Shown in pieces: positions 1-11,570 of a DNA stretch of 64,000 bases. The notes below the pieces were generated by a model. That model did not search any database and was not told the origin of the DNA. It saw only the letters and a list, made by a program, of their open reading frames with translations. The DNA comes from Fagopyrum homotropicum. Taxonomy: Eukaryota > Streptophyta > Magnoliopsida > Caryophyllales > Polygonaceae. Both the position numbers and the translations under genes were made by a program. The stretch spans positions 117,226,242 through 117,290,241 of the forward strand of contig BSWB01000006.1 in assembly GCA_033239125.1 (NCBI GenBank). Reading direction: 5' to 3'. The number at the start of each line of letters is the position of its first letter. Positions within the stretch are counted from its first letter, which is position 1.

Positions 1-1626
1 GAAGGGGTAAAATGAATAGAAACATAAAAGTAATGTAACATTTTTATTTTATTTTTAACGGATCGTGATCGCGACAAAACAAGTTATTTATTTTGCGTGT
101 AAAACGATAGTTATGCAAAACTTTTTCAATACCACTTGCGTGATCAATTCAGATTCTCCTATTGTTTACTGGCCCTTATGTCGGGTCACTTTAAATACGT
201 TATCTATCTGTAACGTGATAATATATGTCGATAGTTTAATATATATGGAGGATTAGTGTATGGATGTTAGATTTTAGGATTGTGTCCAATTAGGTGATTC
301 CAAATATTATTTATAGAAACTCAATGATCAAAGAGAAAATAATTGAGATCAACAACCACATATGAAGATAACTCAATGAAAAGACATGTAAAGGAAACTC
401 ATGCACTATTACTATATTGTATACCATGTCATATGATAACCATAAGTTCATAACCAAGCATTTTATCTCATTATTGTATGTCCAATTAAGTTATACATAA
501 GAATTACCATTTATGTAACCAAACAAATCAGGTGGACATGAGAGTGAAGGAAATGAAAAGAAATCTTGATGTGAAAAATGTTGCAGGTTTAATTGAGTGT
601 GAAGAGATGGGAGAGTGAAAAGACTGATGGAACAAGACACATTTCTTTTACTTATATATAATATTATATATAATATTTCTCTTCTGCCATTCTTTATGGA
701 GAAATGACTTGTTAGAGCAATATACTAGAAAAGCAAAAGCCAAAAATATAAGCAAATATAGTGAAAAGGGTACTGAAACAAAACATTTACTGGAGTTGAA
801 GAAGTAGGCTTTTGAGGGGATTTGATGAAGGACAGAAAATGTGGGTTTTTTTAAGGTGAGATGAGATTAGGGTTTTTCCTCAAATGGGTGGGAGCAATTC
901 ATGTCTTTCCATTGATGGGTTTTGTTGGGTAATCCTGGTTCATGTGGTTGATAGACAGAGAGAGAGAGAAGATTCAATTCAAAGGGTAAAAGAGATATGA
1001 AAGCTTCAAGTATGTATATATAATATAGTATATAGGTATATAGCTAGGGCATAGTTTGTGGGCAGAGAGGAAAGAGGGTTGCATTTTCTTGAATTATGTC
1101 TGTATATCTTATAGCTACTGTTGAAGCATGTGAAAGTAAAAGGGTGAGTACTTTTACCATGCTAGCTTGCAGGTAAATAAGATAATATAAAATATGTATT
1201 TTAAATTCCTTTATTGCTATGCTAAAGTTCTTGTGAAGTCATTACAATATTTTGGATTTGATTGTACGACGGTTAGTTAATATGTCGATTTGTTTGAACT
1301 CTACAAACATGTAAATGTATCAATGAATAGTGATAGTAAGTTATTAAAGTTTTTGTGTTCACTTATTAGCATGGATTTACTAGTTACATAATTGGAGATG
1401 CACTTATAGAGTGTGCGGTGGATATCTAATATAGGGCAAGTTTTAGGTACAAGTTGCTTCAACCTCTATGAATGTGCGGATATGAAATAACATCGTGTAA
1501 AGTATGATACATTAATCATAAATTATGAAAATAATGGTTAGGATACGAATTATATGGGTCATAAACTATTATTTATATTTAATACATGACCCTCGTAGGA
1601 AAAAAAGAAAAATACCACTCGTTTTA
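1..1626. other. AT-rich non-coding flank
   Basis: No open frame here resembles a known protein. The stretch has GA-rich and TA-rich simple tracts (about 950-1030) and no splice-like or codon-biased region that I can support. Nothing else is recognised. Confidence 0.6.
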
Positions 1627-2146
1627 TGTTAACTTATCTTTTATACCCTTAGCTGACGTATCTAAGATGTCGAGAGGATGCACGTAAAGTAAATCTACAT
1701 ATAAGCTTTCGGGGTTTCATACTAAAACCAATTAACAATAAGAAGCGTAACCCTTAGGACTTATATGTTAAGTTCATGTATTATCATATCGTTGATATGG
1801 GGCATTTCCACACTCATCTCCCCCAAAAGTGCAACTATCTTGGACTACTTGACACTTGACCTAGAGTTTTTAAACCGGTCAAACAGGCGGATAACATATT
1901 TTCGCTAATCACGACCCAAACACAGGATAATGAAACGCGGGTCGAAGTCGCTCTGATATTATGTTAACTTATCTTTTATATGCGGCGGGTAGTAATACGT
2001 ATAGGGGATGCACGTTAAGTGAACCTACCCATAATTCTTTTGGGGTTTCATCCTAAAATCAATTGGCAATAGGAGGAGTATCCTTTTAACTTATATGTTA
2101 GGTTCACGTAATATCATATTGTTAATATGAGACTTTTCAACACTCA
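1627..2146 (-). mobile_element. TRIM (miniature LTR retrotransposon)
   Basis: Two direct repeats, 1627-1816 and 1962-2146, both read TGTTAACTTATC at one end and CACTCA at the other on +. They flank a 145-bp core without coding capacity. Read on the minus strand, the core begins with a degenerate initiator tRNA-Met primer site (1950-1961, 10 of 12 bases) and ends with a polypurine tract TTTTGGGGGAGA (complement of 1817-1828) directly against the other LTR. LTR, primer site, polypurine tract and LTR in 520 bp is the TRIM layout. The flanks TTTTA and ACATC do not match, so no target duplication is visible. It would depend on proteins from other elements. Confidence 0.82.
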
Positions 2147-5100
2147 ACATCGTAAGTGAAGAGGTATCATAATAATGTGGTTGTTGAGCCATCTCGTGTT
2201 CTCGACCGACTACAACCATCTAACAAGTGATATACATTTATGGAAGGAATTAATAAACTTGTCAAACCCGTATATACGTCATGTTTTTACGGGTTTGAGG
2301 TGTTTGTTTGAATGGAGAAAATAATGTAGGTTGTTATGAGTCCACGATGGGAGGTGTTTGTCAAGGAGAGTCAATTTTATCGATATCTATATATCGTTTT
2401 TGGAGAGACCAGATTATTAGTAAAGGGGTTGATGTCATTCATATATTAGATTCAAGCATTTTATATTCATTAATTTTCATTTTGCATCCATTTAGTGTAG
2501 AGACCATTCATATTGCACTATATGATGTGTTATTTTTGTTGTGTTTTAGGCGTTCGGTGTAAAAAAATAATCCATTGTAGTACATAATCAAGATCAACAC
2601 CAAAGCACACGGATTTAATCCTCCCTGATGTTGAGAACATACACAATAAAATCATCAGATCAACTAAAGATTGAAGATCCAAGAGGAGATAAAGGAAGGA
2701 GAAAATCATCAAAATCGTTAAGTAAAAGAATAGATTTAGCTTATGCCATTTTGCGGGTTGTACAGAGAAAACAGAGTTCTCGACTTAGAATTCCAGTGAT
2801 GTTGGAGGAATTTACCACAAATTGTGTCGTGACTCGTCATGTCCGTTGAAGGCATGATAAAAACTTGAATTTGTTGTCAAACCGTGTTTTATAATTTATA
2901 CCCAATTCCCATAAGTTGTTGAAGTGGATTCTTAATTTTGAATGGGCTTTTGATCCAATATTTGGACCATTTTTAGAGATATGTAAATGATGTTTTTAGT
3001 TCAGTTTTAGGTTCGATCCCCTGGATAGAAATGACTGCTTTTTAGACATTATTGTTGTTGTTTTGTATCGAGAATTTCAACAACTACTCTGTGGAATTTC
3101 TCTAGTTAACTCTTATTTGAATTGGAATTTGAGACTTTGTTTAAGGAATCCAAATTTACTTCTTTTCTTGATACTATGGTGAATTTTTGTTTTCAAATCT
3201 TATTCAAGTTTATTACTCTTTGGTTCTAAATTTACTCTAGCTAATTTTCTCAAATTAAGAATCGGTTGAACCCAATAATATGTCGATTTATGGTTTTCAT
3301 ATGAATTGTTGAGTTTCAATTTAATCGAGTATTTGTTTCACCCTATTGACCTTAAATGACCTTAACCAACCAACCATATGAAGGGTTCGATGCTTCTGTA
3401 TGCATATATTGAACAAGCGGTGTCTATCTTAGGAACATGAATAAATCAGTTTTCTACGAGAACGTGCTAGTCCTATCAGACCAACTAGAATTTAACCATG
3501 ACAACTACCTTTATCCCGAGGATCCCTAAATATATTGTTCTATATATATGATTTATGTCATTTTGGTTTTTTTGCGAGAGCTTGGTCAATTGGTTTACCT
3601 TTTCAATTCTTAGTCCTCAAAGGGTTTGACCATTTATATCAATTATGAGAGCATTTACAAGTGTTTGTTAAACACAAGTTTGGATACATTATGAGTACCA
3701 TTTTTCGAGGTGATAATTTAGTTATAATCCTGATATTATTTTGCAGTGATCCTTCTATTATCCTATTTTTATGGAAATTGGAAATTACCGCCTGTTTGAA
3801 CTACTTAATGGAAGTAATAAGATGTTTTTGTGAGGGGTTTTTAATTGCATTTAACCTTAGATTAAACTTAGTTTTGTATGAAATAGACATCTACACCTCG
3901 ATTATGTGCAATTGTTGTCAAAGGGTATCCACTTCTTTATGTGTCGTTATAGGTGAAACGAAGCATCCGAGCTTTCAACGAAGATAAAAACATATCAAAG
4001 GTGGTCCTAAGTCAATGTCAAGCCAGATCGAGGTGTGAAGAGGTCAGATACCAAACAAGAAGTGGGAAGAACGACCTCAAAAAATAAGGAAATAAGGCAA
4101 AAGAACAAGAAAAAAACAAGTAGGAAAAATGGTCCAAGAGGAACCAAGATAAAGCCGAAGAAGTTCAAAAGAACTTGGTTGTGACCAAGCATGGCGAGTG
4201 TATCGACGACAATACTTATTTCTCTTAAAACATGGTACACGCTAGCCCAATCTAAATCATAGATAAAGAAAAGGAGATATCAGAAATAATCACATCAATA
4301 AAAAGACTTTATTAGTTAGGGGTCTCGCCCTTCTCTACATTTTCTACCAACCTATCAATTTAGGGCTCGATTAAAATTAGTTAAACTGATACATCAAACT
4401 AATCTCTTTTTTTAAAAATAAAAAACATATAATGTCATAATATTTGGTCTCGAACACAACCAAAAGTTAGGTTTTCATTAGAAGGATTGATTTCTAGAAA
4501 CTGGATGTAGTTGGTTTGCACGGGCACAATGAAGAGCTGGATATAATTGCAATCTTAGAAAACGTTCAAGATCTCATTTAAAAGGATGTTTTAGGTCGAT
4601 TTGTTTTTACAAACTGATCCTCCAAAGTTTATTTATCTATGTATCAGTGTTCTTAACATTATTAATCAAATTTGTATGAAATGCATACACCAAAACTAAT
4701 TGCAAAATGTGCATCGTGAACTTGCATTTGATAACCACATAATATATAAAGTGATAATAAAGTTATAATTATATCTTCTTCTTTTTTGAAGGTCAAAGTT
4801 TGAGTGTTGATTATGCCTAACTCGATACCATTTCGTATACATAATACATGCTTAGCACGTCAGTTGACTGCAATTTTCCTCGTGCATGGAAGGTGTCCAT
4901 AATTTATAGGATGAACTCAAATTCTATTATCAAATTTTAAAAAAAAAAAGGAAAAAAAAGAAAGTAGGGTATTATCTTAAAATACATTGATCAATCTTAA
5001 TCAAAATTTGATGAATGTGGGTCTCGAAGACATCATCCTCATTCAATGGATCTGGTCACCGGCACCGCCGGCTAGATAATGACATTGATCGTGTGTATAA

Positions 5101-5349
5101 GAACATACATATCTTATAAATTAAGTTTGACAAAGTTATAGTCATGTCGTGTATAACCTAATAACCTAATGTACATTATGTAAATCAATACGGCTAACAA
5201 ATTTATTTGACACTTGACAAACATACCTAACATCTCATTTGTTTTATAGTTAGTCCGAAAAAATGAAAGTTGAGTAGTTAAGCAAGCTTTTGTAATGCCA
5301 TATTAAGTCCAATGGGCTCATTGTGTGCATATTGACGTATATGCACTAA
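2147..5349. other. AT-rich non-coding region
   Basis: Only short open frames without recognisable domains. A purine-rich stretch lies around 4060-4190. I see no gene, RNA gene or clear element boundary. Confidence 0.55.
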
Positions 5350-5642
5350 GAGTCCGTTTGGTTCCAACTCCGAAAATAGAAATGGAATTAAAACAATATT
5401 GTCCATATTTATACCATTATTCATGAAATTTTATGAAATCATTCATTGTGGTTTACGGTAATTGTAGTCGAACTTGATTACTTTTGATACCCTATAGAGA
5501 AACAAAATAGGGGAAACAAATACATTTTACATGCAACCATAAAGAATGTTTACAAAAAATATTCATCAATAAGGTAAACCTATAGACTACATTTATTTTT
5601 ATTTATTTTTTTCTGTTTTGGAAATTATAACCAAACGGGTGG
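5350..5642. mobile_element. Tourist-like MITE (PIF/Harbinger type)
   Basis: A 293-bp AT-rich segment ends in imperfect inverted repeats of about 26 bp. The shared core CCGTTTGGTT is at 5354-5363 on the left and appears as its complement AACCAAACGG on the right. It is flanked by TAA on both sides (5347-5349 and 5643-5645), the 3-bp TWA duplication expected of PIF/Harbinger elements. It has no coding capacity. The family assignment rests on termini and duplication only. Confidence 0.68.
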
Positions 5643-7849
5643 TAAATGACATCAGTGAAATTCGATAAGGTTTCATTCTAAATTGACACAAGCGTCCATT
5701 CATCACACGACCTCCTTGCTTTTGGGTAATATAAAAGTCTACAAACAAGTATCGACCTTTAGTATAAACCCTTCCAAACTTACTAAATTCATATTATAAT
5801 CATATCAATCTATATAGTTAATTTTTAAAATTGAGATCACTTCGGACATATTTAACATATAACAAATTATTAAATGTCAAGTATGGAGCTAATAGTATTT
5901 TTCATTTACCAAATACCTTTAAAGGATCATATTTAACCCTGGGCCGTCCAAGAGCACAACTGGGTCTCCAACTTTATAGGGCCTTAAATTTTTTTACATT
6001 TGTATAACGTTATTGTTATTAGAATTTTTTTAATGTGCAGCATGATCTTTCGTTTCTATGGTATGCTCCAAAATCTCAACGAACGTGTATCTCTATACCC
6101 TCTTCCAAGTTTCACAATTTCCTTCACTATCCTATGAGAAATGGAAGTTTTTGTATGATAGTATGCCTACTACCATCTTTTTTGTCTCCGTCAGTTTTAT
6201 TTATGCCCAAAAATTGACCTCTTTAATATTGTGCTACTCAGTTACAAGTTGGTTTTCTTTTTGGTGGAAAGTTGGGTTTTTTTTTGTTACTATCTTAATT
6301 ATATACTTCTAATCCTCTTTCTCTTTTGTTCATTAGATATTTAATTTTCTAACTAGAATTAGGATTAAGTTTTTCTAGGTATGAATATTAGGTTTTAGGC
6401 CTTCAATATTTGAATTTAGGGTTTGAGGCTTGTATTTAGGGATTGAAATGATCAACTCAATGCTATATATGATACATGAGCTTTGATAATGAGACTTAAA
6501 TTACGCCGAAGTCTGAATCCTGGTATGTAATCACACTTGGATTTTGTTTTTCAATCTCGATCTTAGATGGGTCTTACACCGACTACTTACTATCAAATCT
6601 TATCACCAATATATTTCATGTTATTGGTTTACTCAGTTTATGATAACAATTTTTTGTTCCATTCTTTTCTTTTTTTTATGCCGAAATCACATATTTAACT
6701 TGCAAATTTAATCCTCTATAATCTAAATTTTGCTCATATTTTTATTTACTTTAGAACAAGGCCACCAAAGTTTATTGGACGACCTTGATTTAATTGTTTG
6801 GTAGAAAAAAAAGATATATAATAAGCTATTTTAAAAAAATGAATTATTCTATCATTTTTTCATTCATTGATTCACAATTTTTCATTGATTTAGTAATTTC
6901 AACTCGAGTTCCGAGTATGGTGTTTTAGGATGTTAGTTGAATTATATTATGAAACCAACTAAAAGATTTGTATGGGTAGTCTATGTGTAATATGATGTAG
7001 GGGTTTATCACACGTCAAGATACATATGCGCATTGAGTCCGAGTCCAATACATTAGCCAAATTGGTTTCCTCCTAAAATTAATTGACAATAGGTGGAATA
7101 ACTCACCGACCTTATGTACTAGACCCATTATCCCTTTTATTATCGATGACTGGTTTTCAGATGGAACTCCAATGGACTTACATGTTGGGTTTGGGCCTAA
7201 TACGTATGCGCGCTTGTATGCACCCGACCCTCACTTTACGGTCCGTTTATACCGGACTTTTACATGATGACTAGCCTCTATTCGGCTCGCGATCCTAATA
7301 TGTAGACAAGTGTCAACTCGATATGTAACCATCCTAGTTGCACTTGTATGAGCGTGTTGAAAATAATAAATTTCTAAATCTAAACTGAGGATTCATAAAC
7401 TAGTATATAAGTGAGTTACTCTTGTGATTATCAATTTATTTTTAAGATGAAACTCCATTTGAGTTATGTGTTGAATTCGAACCAAATATTAATTTGCCCT
7501 CCCCTCAGATGTGCGATGGACCCTCGTGTCATATCGGAATCTTTCATCAATATATCTTTAACTCAAAATTTTGACTAATTTATTTGGAATCAAAAGACAC
7601 ACACTAAAATCCGTCCTTAATTAGTCATTGTCCATGTGCCTTGCCGGGACAAATTTGTATAGGAATGGTTGCATAGGGTCAAATATGAAATATGAAGTCA
7701 TAGTGAGAACGAACACATTTTCAAGCCCTACAAAATATATGGATAATATATTTTAGGATATAAATGTAACATCCGTAATTATATGGAAGGAATTATTATA
7801 TATGTGAAGTTTTATAAAACAAAAACTGTGCATGTAATGAGGCAAAAAA
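5643..7849. other. AT-rich non-coding region
   Basis: No gene is recognised. The region contains T-rich tracts and one short fragment related to the TRIM LTR (listed separately). Confidence 0.5.
7064..7100. repeat. fragment related to the TRIM LTR
   Basis: About 37 bp align with part of the TRIM LTR at 2044-2080, sharing the pattern GGTTTC, CTCCTAAAAT, AATTG and CAATAGG. Similarity fades on both sides, so this is an old LTR remnant. Confidence 0.5.
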
Positions 7850-8096
7850 TACTACTCATTTCGTTCATAAATAATTGTCGTTTTAGCATTTTGCACACTT
7901 ATTAAAAAGATTATAAAATATACCATTTTATCTATAATTATTCCTTTACTTTTTACTTTATTTAAAAATACAACTAACAAAATACTAATGATTAGAAGGG
8001 TAAATGTGTAAAGTGAAGGATAAAATAGCTGAAATGACAATTATTCTTTAACAAAAATATGAGGCTAAAACGACAATTATTTATGAACAGAAGGAG
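7850..8096. mobile_element. Stowaway-like MITE (Tc1/mariner type)
   Basis: A 247-bp segment, counting the terminal TA, with inverted repeats of about 32 bp. The left end runs into TTCATAAATAATTGTCG and the right end carries the complement CGACAATTATTTATGAA. The ends resemble the CTCCNTCNGTTC-type termini of plant Stowaway elements, and TA occurs at both borders as expected. An internal second copy of the arm sequence lies near 8033-8045. No coding capacity; short open frames inside are by-products of the repeats. Confidence 0.8.
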
Positions 8097-8220
8097 TAAA
8101 ATACTAAAATATATGGAAAGTTTTGTGTGTATAAGTACACTGTGTTTTTAACCTTCCCGGCCTATTTTTGCGGTCTCTTTTAATAATTTCATTAGTATTT
8201 TTCACGTAAAACAAAATATA

Positions 8221-8357
8221 ATAAGCAGAAATGGGTAATGTGATTTAAAATAATTTCATTAGTATTTTTCCCGGCCTACAATTGAAAACTAGGATAACTT
8301 GATAAAAAAAAAATACAGTTAATAAGCAGAAATGGGTAATGTGATTTAAAATAATTT
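8221..8357. repeat. direct repeat, 36 bp, two copies
   Basis: The same 36-bp sequence, starting ATAAGCAGAAATGGG, occurs at 8221-8256 and 8322-8357. A second shared block, AATTTCATTAGTATTTTTC, lies near 8184-8202 and again near 8252-8270, so a local segment has been duplicated in an interleaved way. Confidence 0.8.
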
Positions 8358-8432
8358 ATAAACATTTACGTTCATTTCAAAGGCGATACGTACGAGCCTA
8401 TACGGAATGCGTGATCTGCGCCATTGTTGAGG

Positions 8433-8530
8433 TTATGGGCCTGCATTTATAGTCCTCCAATTATGGGCCTGAATTTATGGGCCTGAACTTATGGGCCTGA
8501 ACTTATGGGCCTGTAGTTATGGGCCTGCAA
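8433..8530. repeat. 14-bp minisatellite
   Basis: Five consecutive 14-bp units based on TTATGGGCCTGAAC run from 8461 to 8530. A sixth unit lies upstream at 8433-8446. Each unit contains the small palindrome GGGCC. No gene overlaps it. Confidence 0.9.
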
Positions 8531-9172
8531 CTTGCTTGAAACCGGGGACAGCTTTCAAGGGTAAATTGTTGAAAGCTGAAATGCTAAATAATTTTCACAA
8601 CTACTAAATTCACAAAAGCTTCTTTTAAAATAAAACAAAATCGTTATTAATTATTATAAAATTTATGTGGCAGGTTATTAAAATTTATTATATTTAGAAG
8701 AATTTACGACATACAAAAATAATTATAAGAAGAAAATCATGTTGGACACGACACGGGTTAAACTAATAGACATAATTAGAGAACATCAAACTCCTATAAA
8801 ATTAAAAGGCATTTTAAAAACGAAAAAGATAAATTCACGGTATTCGTTTCACTACCGACAAATTTTTTTCGCAATCAGATGGCACTCGGCACCAAAGCTT
8901 GCCTGTTATTTTTTAAGCGCAAACGCTCGACGCCAACACTCGCTCAAACGCTAAAATACCCTAAAATAGGTTGAATACTCGGAAGGCGCAGGCGGTTGAC
9001 TCATCTCCACATTGTCGCTCTCCAACCCCCGGCGACTTGCTCCCATCCTTCTCCAGAATCCTGAAATCCCAACTCTCAGGCGACCGGCTCCCCTCCTTCG
9101 ATCCCTTGGTGATGCTACCCATCCGGACACTTTGCACCCCTACAAGGTGACGCTGCTCCCCTCCTTCGCTAT
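8531..9172. other. flank left of the large gypsy element, with a GC-rich end
   Basis: 8531-8930 is AT-rich without features. 8930-9172 is clearly more GC-rich and CpG-containing, unlike the rest of the left flank. It ends in GCTAT, the presumed target site of the element starting at 9173. It might be a non-coding exon or 5' UTR of a low-copy gene, but no convincing ATG-initiated protein is present. Confidence 0.4.
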
Positions 9173-9711
9173 TGATGTGGGGTTGATGCCGCAGTTCTTG
9201 ATCTAGATTAAAAGTCCTCGACTGAAACAAATCTCGGATGAATAATGAGAATCTCGAGCGAGATTTTGGAAAGAACAAATCGAGATTTAGTAAAACTCAT
9301 AATGTGGAATAACGAATGATATAGAAAGATAAGAAGATGATAATATGGAATGATAAATGATGACTATAGGAAGATAGGACTATTATAAGACTTGCAAAGA
9401 ACCTTGACCAATTATGTGTCAAAACCCGATACAAAGAATTACCTTTCAAACTTCCTTCTTTAACCTTACACAAGCCTTCTAAATAAGAAAAGCACAAGGA
9501 GGGACTAGTTTGAATTGTAGCACCAACCTTCAAAAAGATTAATACACACAAGAAAAACCTGGCAATGATTCACAACTTTTCAATAAAAAACTCTCCTTTT
9601 GATTGAATAGGAATGATAAAATGCAAATTTCATGAATGAAGTCACAAGTGTCTCACAATATGATTGAAATCAAATTCAAAACCGAACTCCCTAACAATTT
9701 CCTTCTAAGGC

Positions 9712-9720
9712 TATTTATAA
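9712..9720 (-). promoter_or_regulatory. TATA box in gypsy LTR
   Basis: The minus strand reads TTATAAATAG here, in the middle of the LTR. The same box is present in the sister LTR near 34852-34860. It is the likely start of the element's transcript. Confidence 0.55.
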
Positions 9721-9992
9721 GGGAGATCTTCCTATGTAAATTAAAAAAGATATCTTTTAAAAGATAATCTAGGAAATATATCTTTAAAAGATAATCTTGA
9801 AAACATATAGAAATGATCCCAAAGATAAGATCAAAACTAACAATTACCTTACAGAGTGTTTGAGAGCTTTTAAGGTAAGAAAATTAAAAGATAGTTGTCA
9901 AATTTACAAGATCTTGGCCGGATCTTCAAGCGCGCGTCAGAGGACAAATCTCGAGTGAATATCTCGGTCAAGATTCCTGTAGGTTAGCCGAG

Positions 9993-10445
9993 TAATAGAA
10001 ATACGGGGGATCTAGATCGAGGTGAAACTTCAACTACTTCTTCTTGATCGTTCGAGTTGGATCAAACATAGAATTTGGGTGGCGGAAGCGTTTGGTTGAT
10101 CCTTCAAAAGGATCCTCGAGATAAATGCTTGGATCAAAGACTAGATCCAAGATAAGAACTTTAAGAGGGTGAGAGAAGAAGGTGATGCCTAAACCAAGTA
10201 AGAGGGTATTCCTTCTCAACACTTGGATTCAACTTAGACATGGTTTTACAAATGAGCCAAGCCATCCTTATATAGTGGATGGGGGCTAACCAAAGGTTCA
10301 AACATAAATGACAGAATTAAAGTCGGAATTAAAGTTCCGAATATGAAAAGCCAATTATTAAATAGCCGAATAATAAACGTCTTCAAAATGGTGCGGGTCC
10401 TTCTAGCCGGGAACAAGGATGACATCGCCATCCGGGGGCGTATCA
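9993..10445 (-). repeat. 3' LTR of small non-autonomous element
   Basis: Nearly identical to 11571-12098 apart from the missing ~70-bp block and a few substitutions. The ORF of the element runs into this LTR. Confidence 0.9.
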
Positions 10446-11337
10446 TTATCCTCTTCTTAAACGTGAAGCGTCCCCGTTCACCGTCAAAAAAGAAAGGAGT
10501 CACTTGAGGAACAAGACCCTTGACATGCAGCACTGGATGCTCATTGTTGAAGTTGGGCGGCTTGGACTTGTAGTCTTTCAAAGGAGCGGTGGAGCCGCCA
10601 AGCTTGTGGAACATAAAGAGGACAATCTCCGGATCAGGAGGCTCAAACTTGTAGTTCCACATGGTGGTGACGCGGTGGACTTTGCCTCTTATGCCGTAAT
10701 TGGTCTTGACTTTGAATGGCGGAGGCATACTGAAAATTTTGAACGGCAAGTCGGGAGGTAAGTTAGTTGGCAATGTAAATACAAACCTCGGATCATACGA
10801 CTCGGATTTGTATTCCATCAACACCATTGTGCCGTTGTCGGAGTCGATGATTTTTTCTTTCTCAATGATGGCTTCATCTTTGTCATCTTGAAAGTACTCT
10901 CCACATAACGGATTGATAAGATGAATTGGAATTGCTGGGGAGACCTCTTGAATGATGATTTGTTCCACGTCTTTGACTTCGACACACAACGGTTGGGCCA
11001 CCAACTCACACCTTGGTTGTGACACCACTTGAGGCTCTTCTTGTTGGGCAACCGTCGTTAGTTCCAGTATTGTCGCCCTTATAACTTCTATCTCATGCTT
11101 TAGAGCGGCATTTTCTTTGGCTAAGACGGCAACACGTTGTTGACGTTCATGTGGATACAATTGATACCCATGGATGGTCTCTTTGGGCCTTGGTGGATTT
11201 GGAGAAGGCAACCACTCCTCATCCTCAAAGTATTCTCTCCGTCGGTACCTCCGGGTGGTTTGTTTGGCCTTAGGTGGATATGGAGGAGGTAACCATTCTT
11301 CATCCTCATCATAAGAATCATAATCATCATAGAACAT
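10246..11337 (-). CDS. unknown acidic, proline-rich coiled-coil protein of a non-autonomous retroelement
   Basis: An open frame of 363 residues from the ATG at 11335-11337. The frame extends upstream through a minisatellite, but that part is repeat-derived and I exclude it. The protein starts with an acidic patch (YDDYDSYDEDEEWLP), repeats a DEEWLPxPxPP unit twice (about residues 11-23 and 39-50), and has a likely coiled coil at about residues 65-99 (LAKENAALKHEIEVIRATI). It then has a proline-rich half with repeated FKIFSMPPPF and YKFEPPDPE-like phrases. No zinc knuckle, protease or polymerase motif is present. The last part lies in the 3' LTR, where the true stop is uncertain. By position it could be a gag-like structural protein; I do not recognise the family. 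It is uninterrupted, unlike almost every other ORF here. Confidence 0.5.
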   Translation of the reverse strand: MFYDDYDSYDEDEEWLPPPYPPKAKQTTRRYRRREYFEDEEWLPSPNPPRPKETIHGYQLYPHERQQRVAVLAKENAALKHEIEVIRATILELTTVAQQEEPQVVSQPRCELVAQPLCVEVKDVEQIIIQEVSPAIPIHLINPLCGEYFQDDKDEAIIEKEKIIDSDNGTMVLMEYKSESYDPRFVFTLPTNLPPDLPFKIFSMPPPFKVKTNYGIRGKVHRVTTMWNYKFEPPDPEIVLFMFHKLGGSTAPLKDYKSKPPNFNNEHPVLHVKGLVPQVTPFFFDGERGRFTFKKRIMIRPRMAMSSLFPARRTRTILKTFIIRLFNNWLFIFGTLIPTLILSFMFEPLVSPHPLYKDGLAHL

Positions 11338-11342
11338 GATGA

Positions 11343-11490
11343 ACGATGAAGAAACACTTGAAGATCTTCGAAGAACACCGAAGAACACTTGAAGATCTTC
11401 GAAGAACACCGAAGAACACTTGAAGATCTTCGAAGAACACCGAAGAACACTTGAAGATCTTCGAAGAAAATCGAAGAACACTTGAAGATC
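11343..11490. repeat. minisatellite of ~34 bp units upstream of the ORF
   Basis: About four units built on GAAGATCTTCGAAGAACAC, itself containing the palindrome GAAGATCTTC. They lie between the primer site and the ATG of the 363-residue ORF, in the leader of the element. Confidence 0.88.
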
Positions 11491-11557
11491 TTCAAAGAAC
11501 ACTGAATATATTTGATCAAGAAAAATTTTTTGTAAAGAAACTTGACCTCGATCCCTT

Positions 11558-11569
11558 GCTCTGATACCA
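11558..11569 (-). promoter_or_regulatory. primer-binding site, tRNA-iMet
   Basis: The minus strand reads TGGTATCAGAGC one base inside the 5' LTR, a perfect 12-base complement to the 3' end of plant initiator tRNA-Met. It fixes the orientation of the element. Confidence 0.92.
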
Positions 11570-11570
11570 A

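Noticed and set aside
1120..1190. Possible microRNA precursor around GTTGAAGCATG / CATGCTAGCTTGC
   Set aside because: The resemblance to miR167-like sequence is too weak and no stable extended hairpin could be traced by eye.
2308..2849. Open frames that might be a small gene
   Set aside because: No recognisable domain, codon bias or start context; length is expected by chance in this region.
3009..3024. GGTTCGATCCCC, resembling the T-arm of a tRNA
   Set aside because: No matching acceptor stem, D-arm or anticodon arm could be placed around it.
4007..4240. Open frame with hydrophobic stretch on the minus strand
   Set aside because: It is the complement of a purine-rich tract, which automatically encodes Phe/Leu runs.
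7852..8040. Minus-strand open frame
   Set aside because: It lies wholly inside the Stowaway-like MITE and is a by-product of its AT-rich sequence.
8440..8530. Regular repeats considered as a CRISPR-like array
   Set aside because: Units are directly tandem with no spacers, and the genome is a plant.
9012..9278. Overlapping frames in the GC-rich flank and LTR edge
   Set aside because: The frames cross the LTR border at 9173, lack a convincing ATG and show no domain.
11335..11570. Upstream extension of the 363-residue ORF through the minisatellite
   Set aside because: The extension has a non-ATG start and encodes only the repeated nucleotide unit; the ATG at 11337 is the better start.
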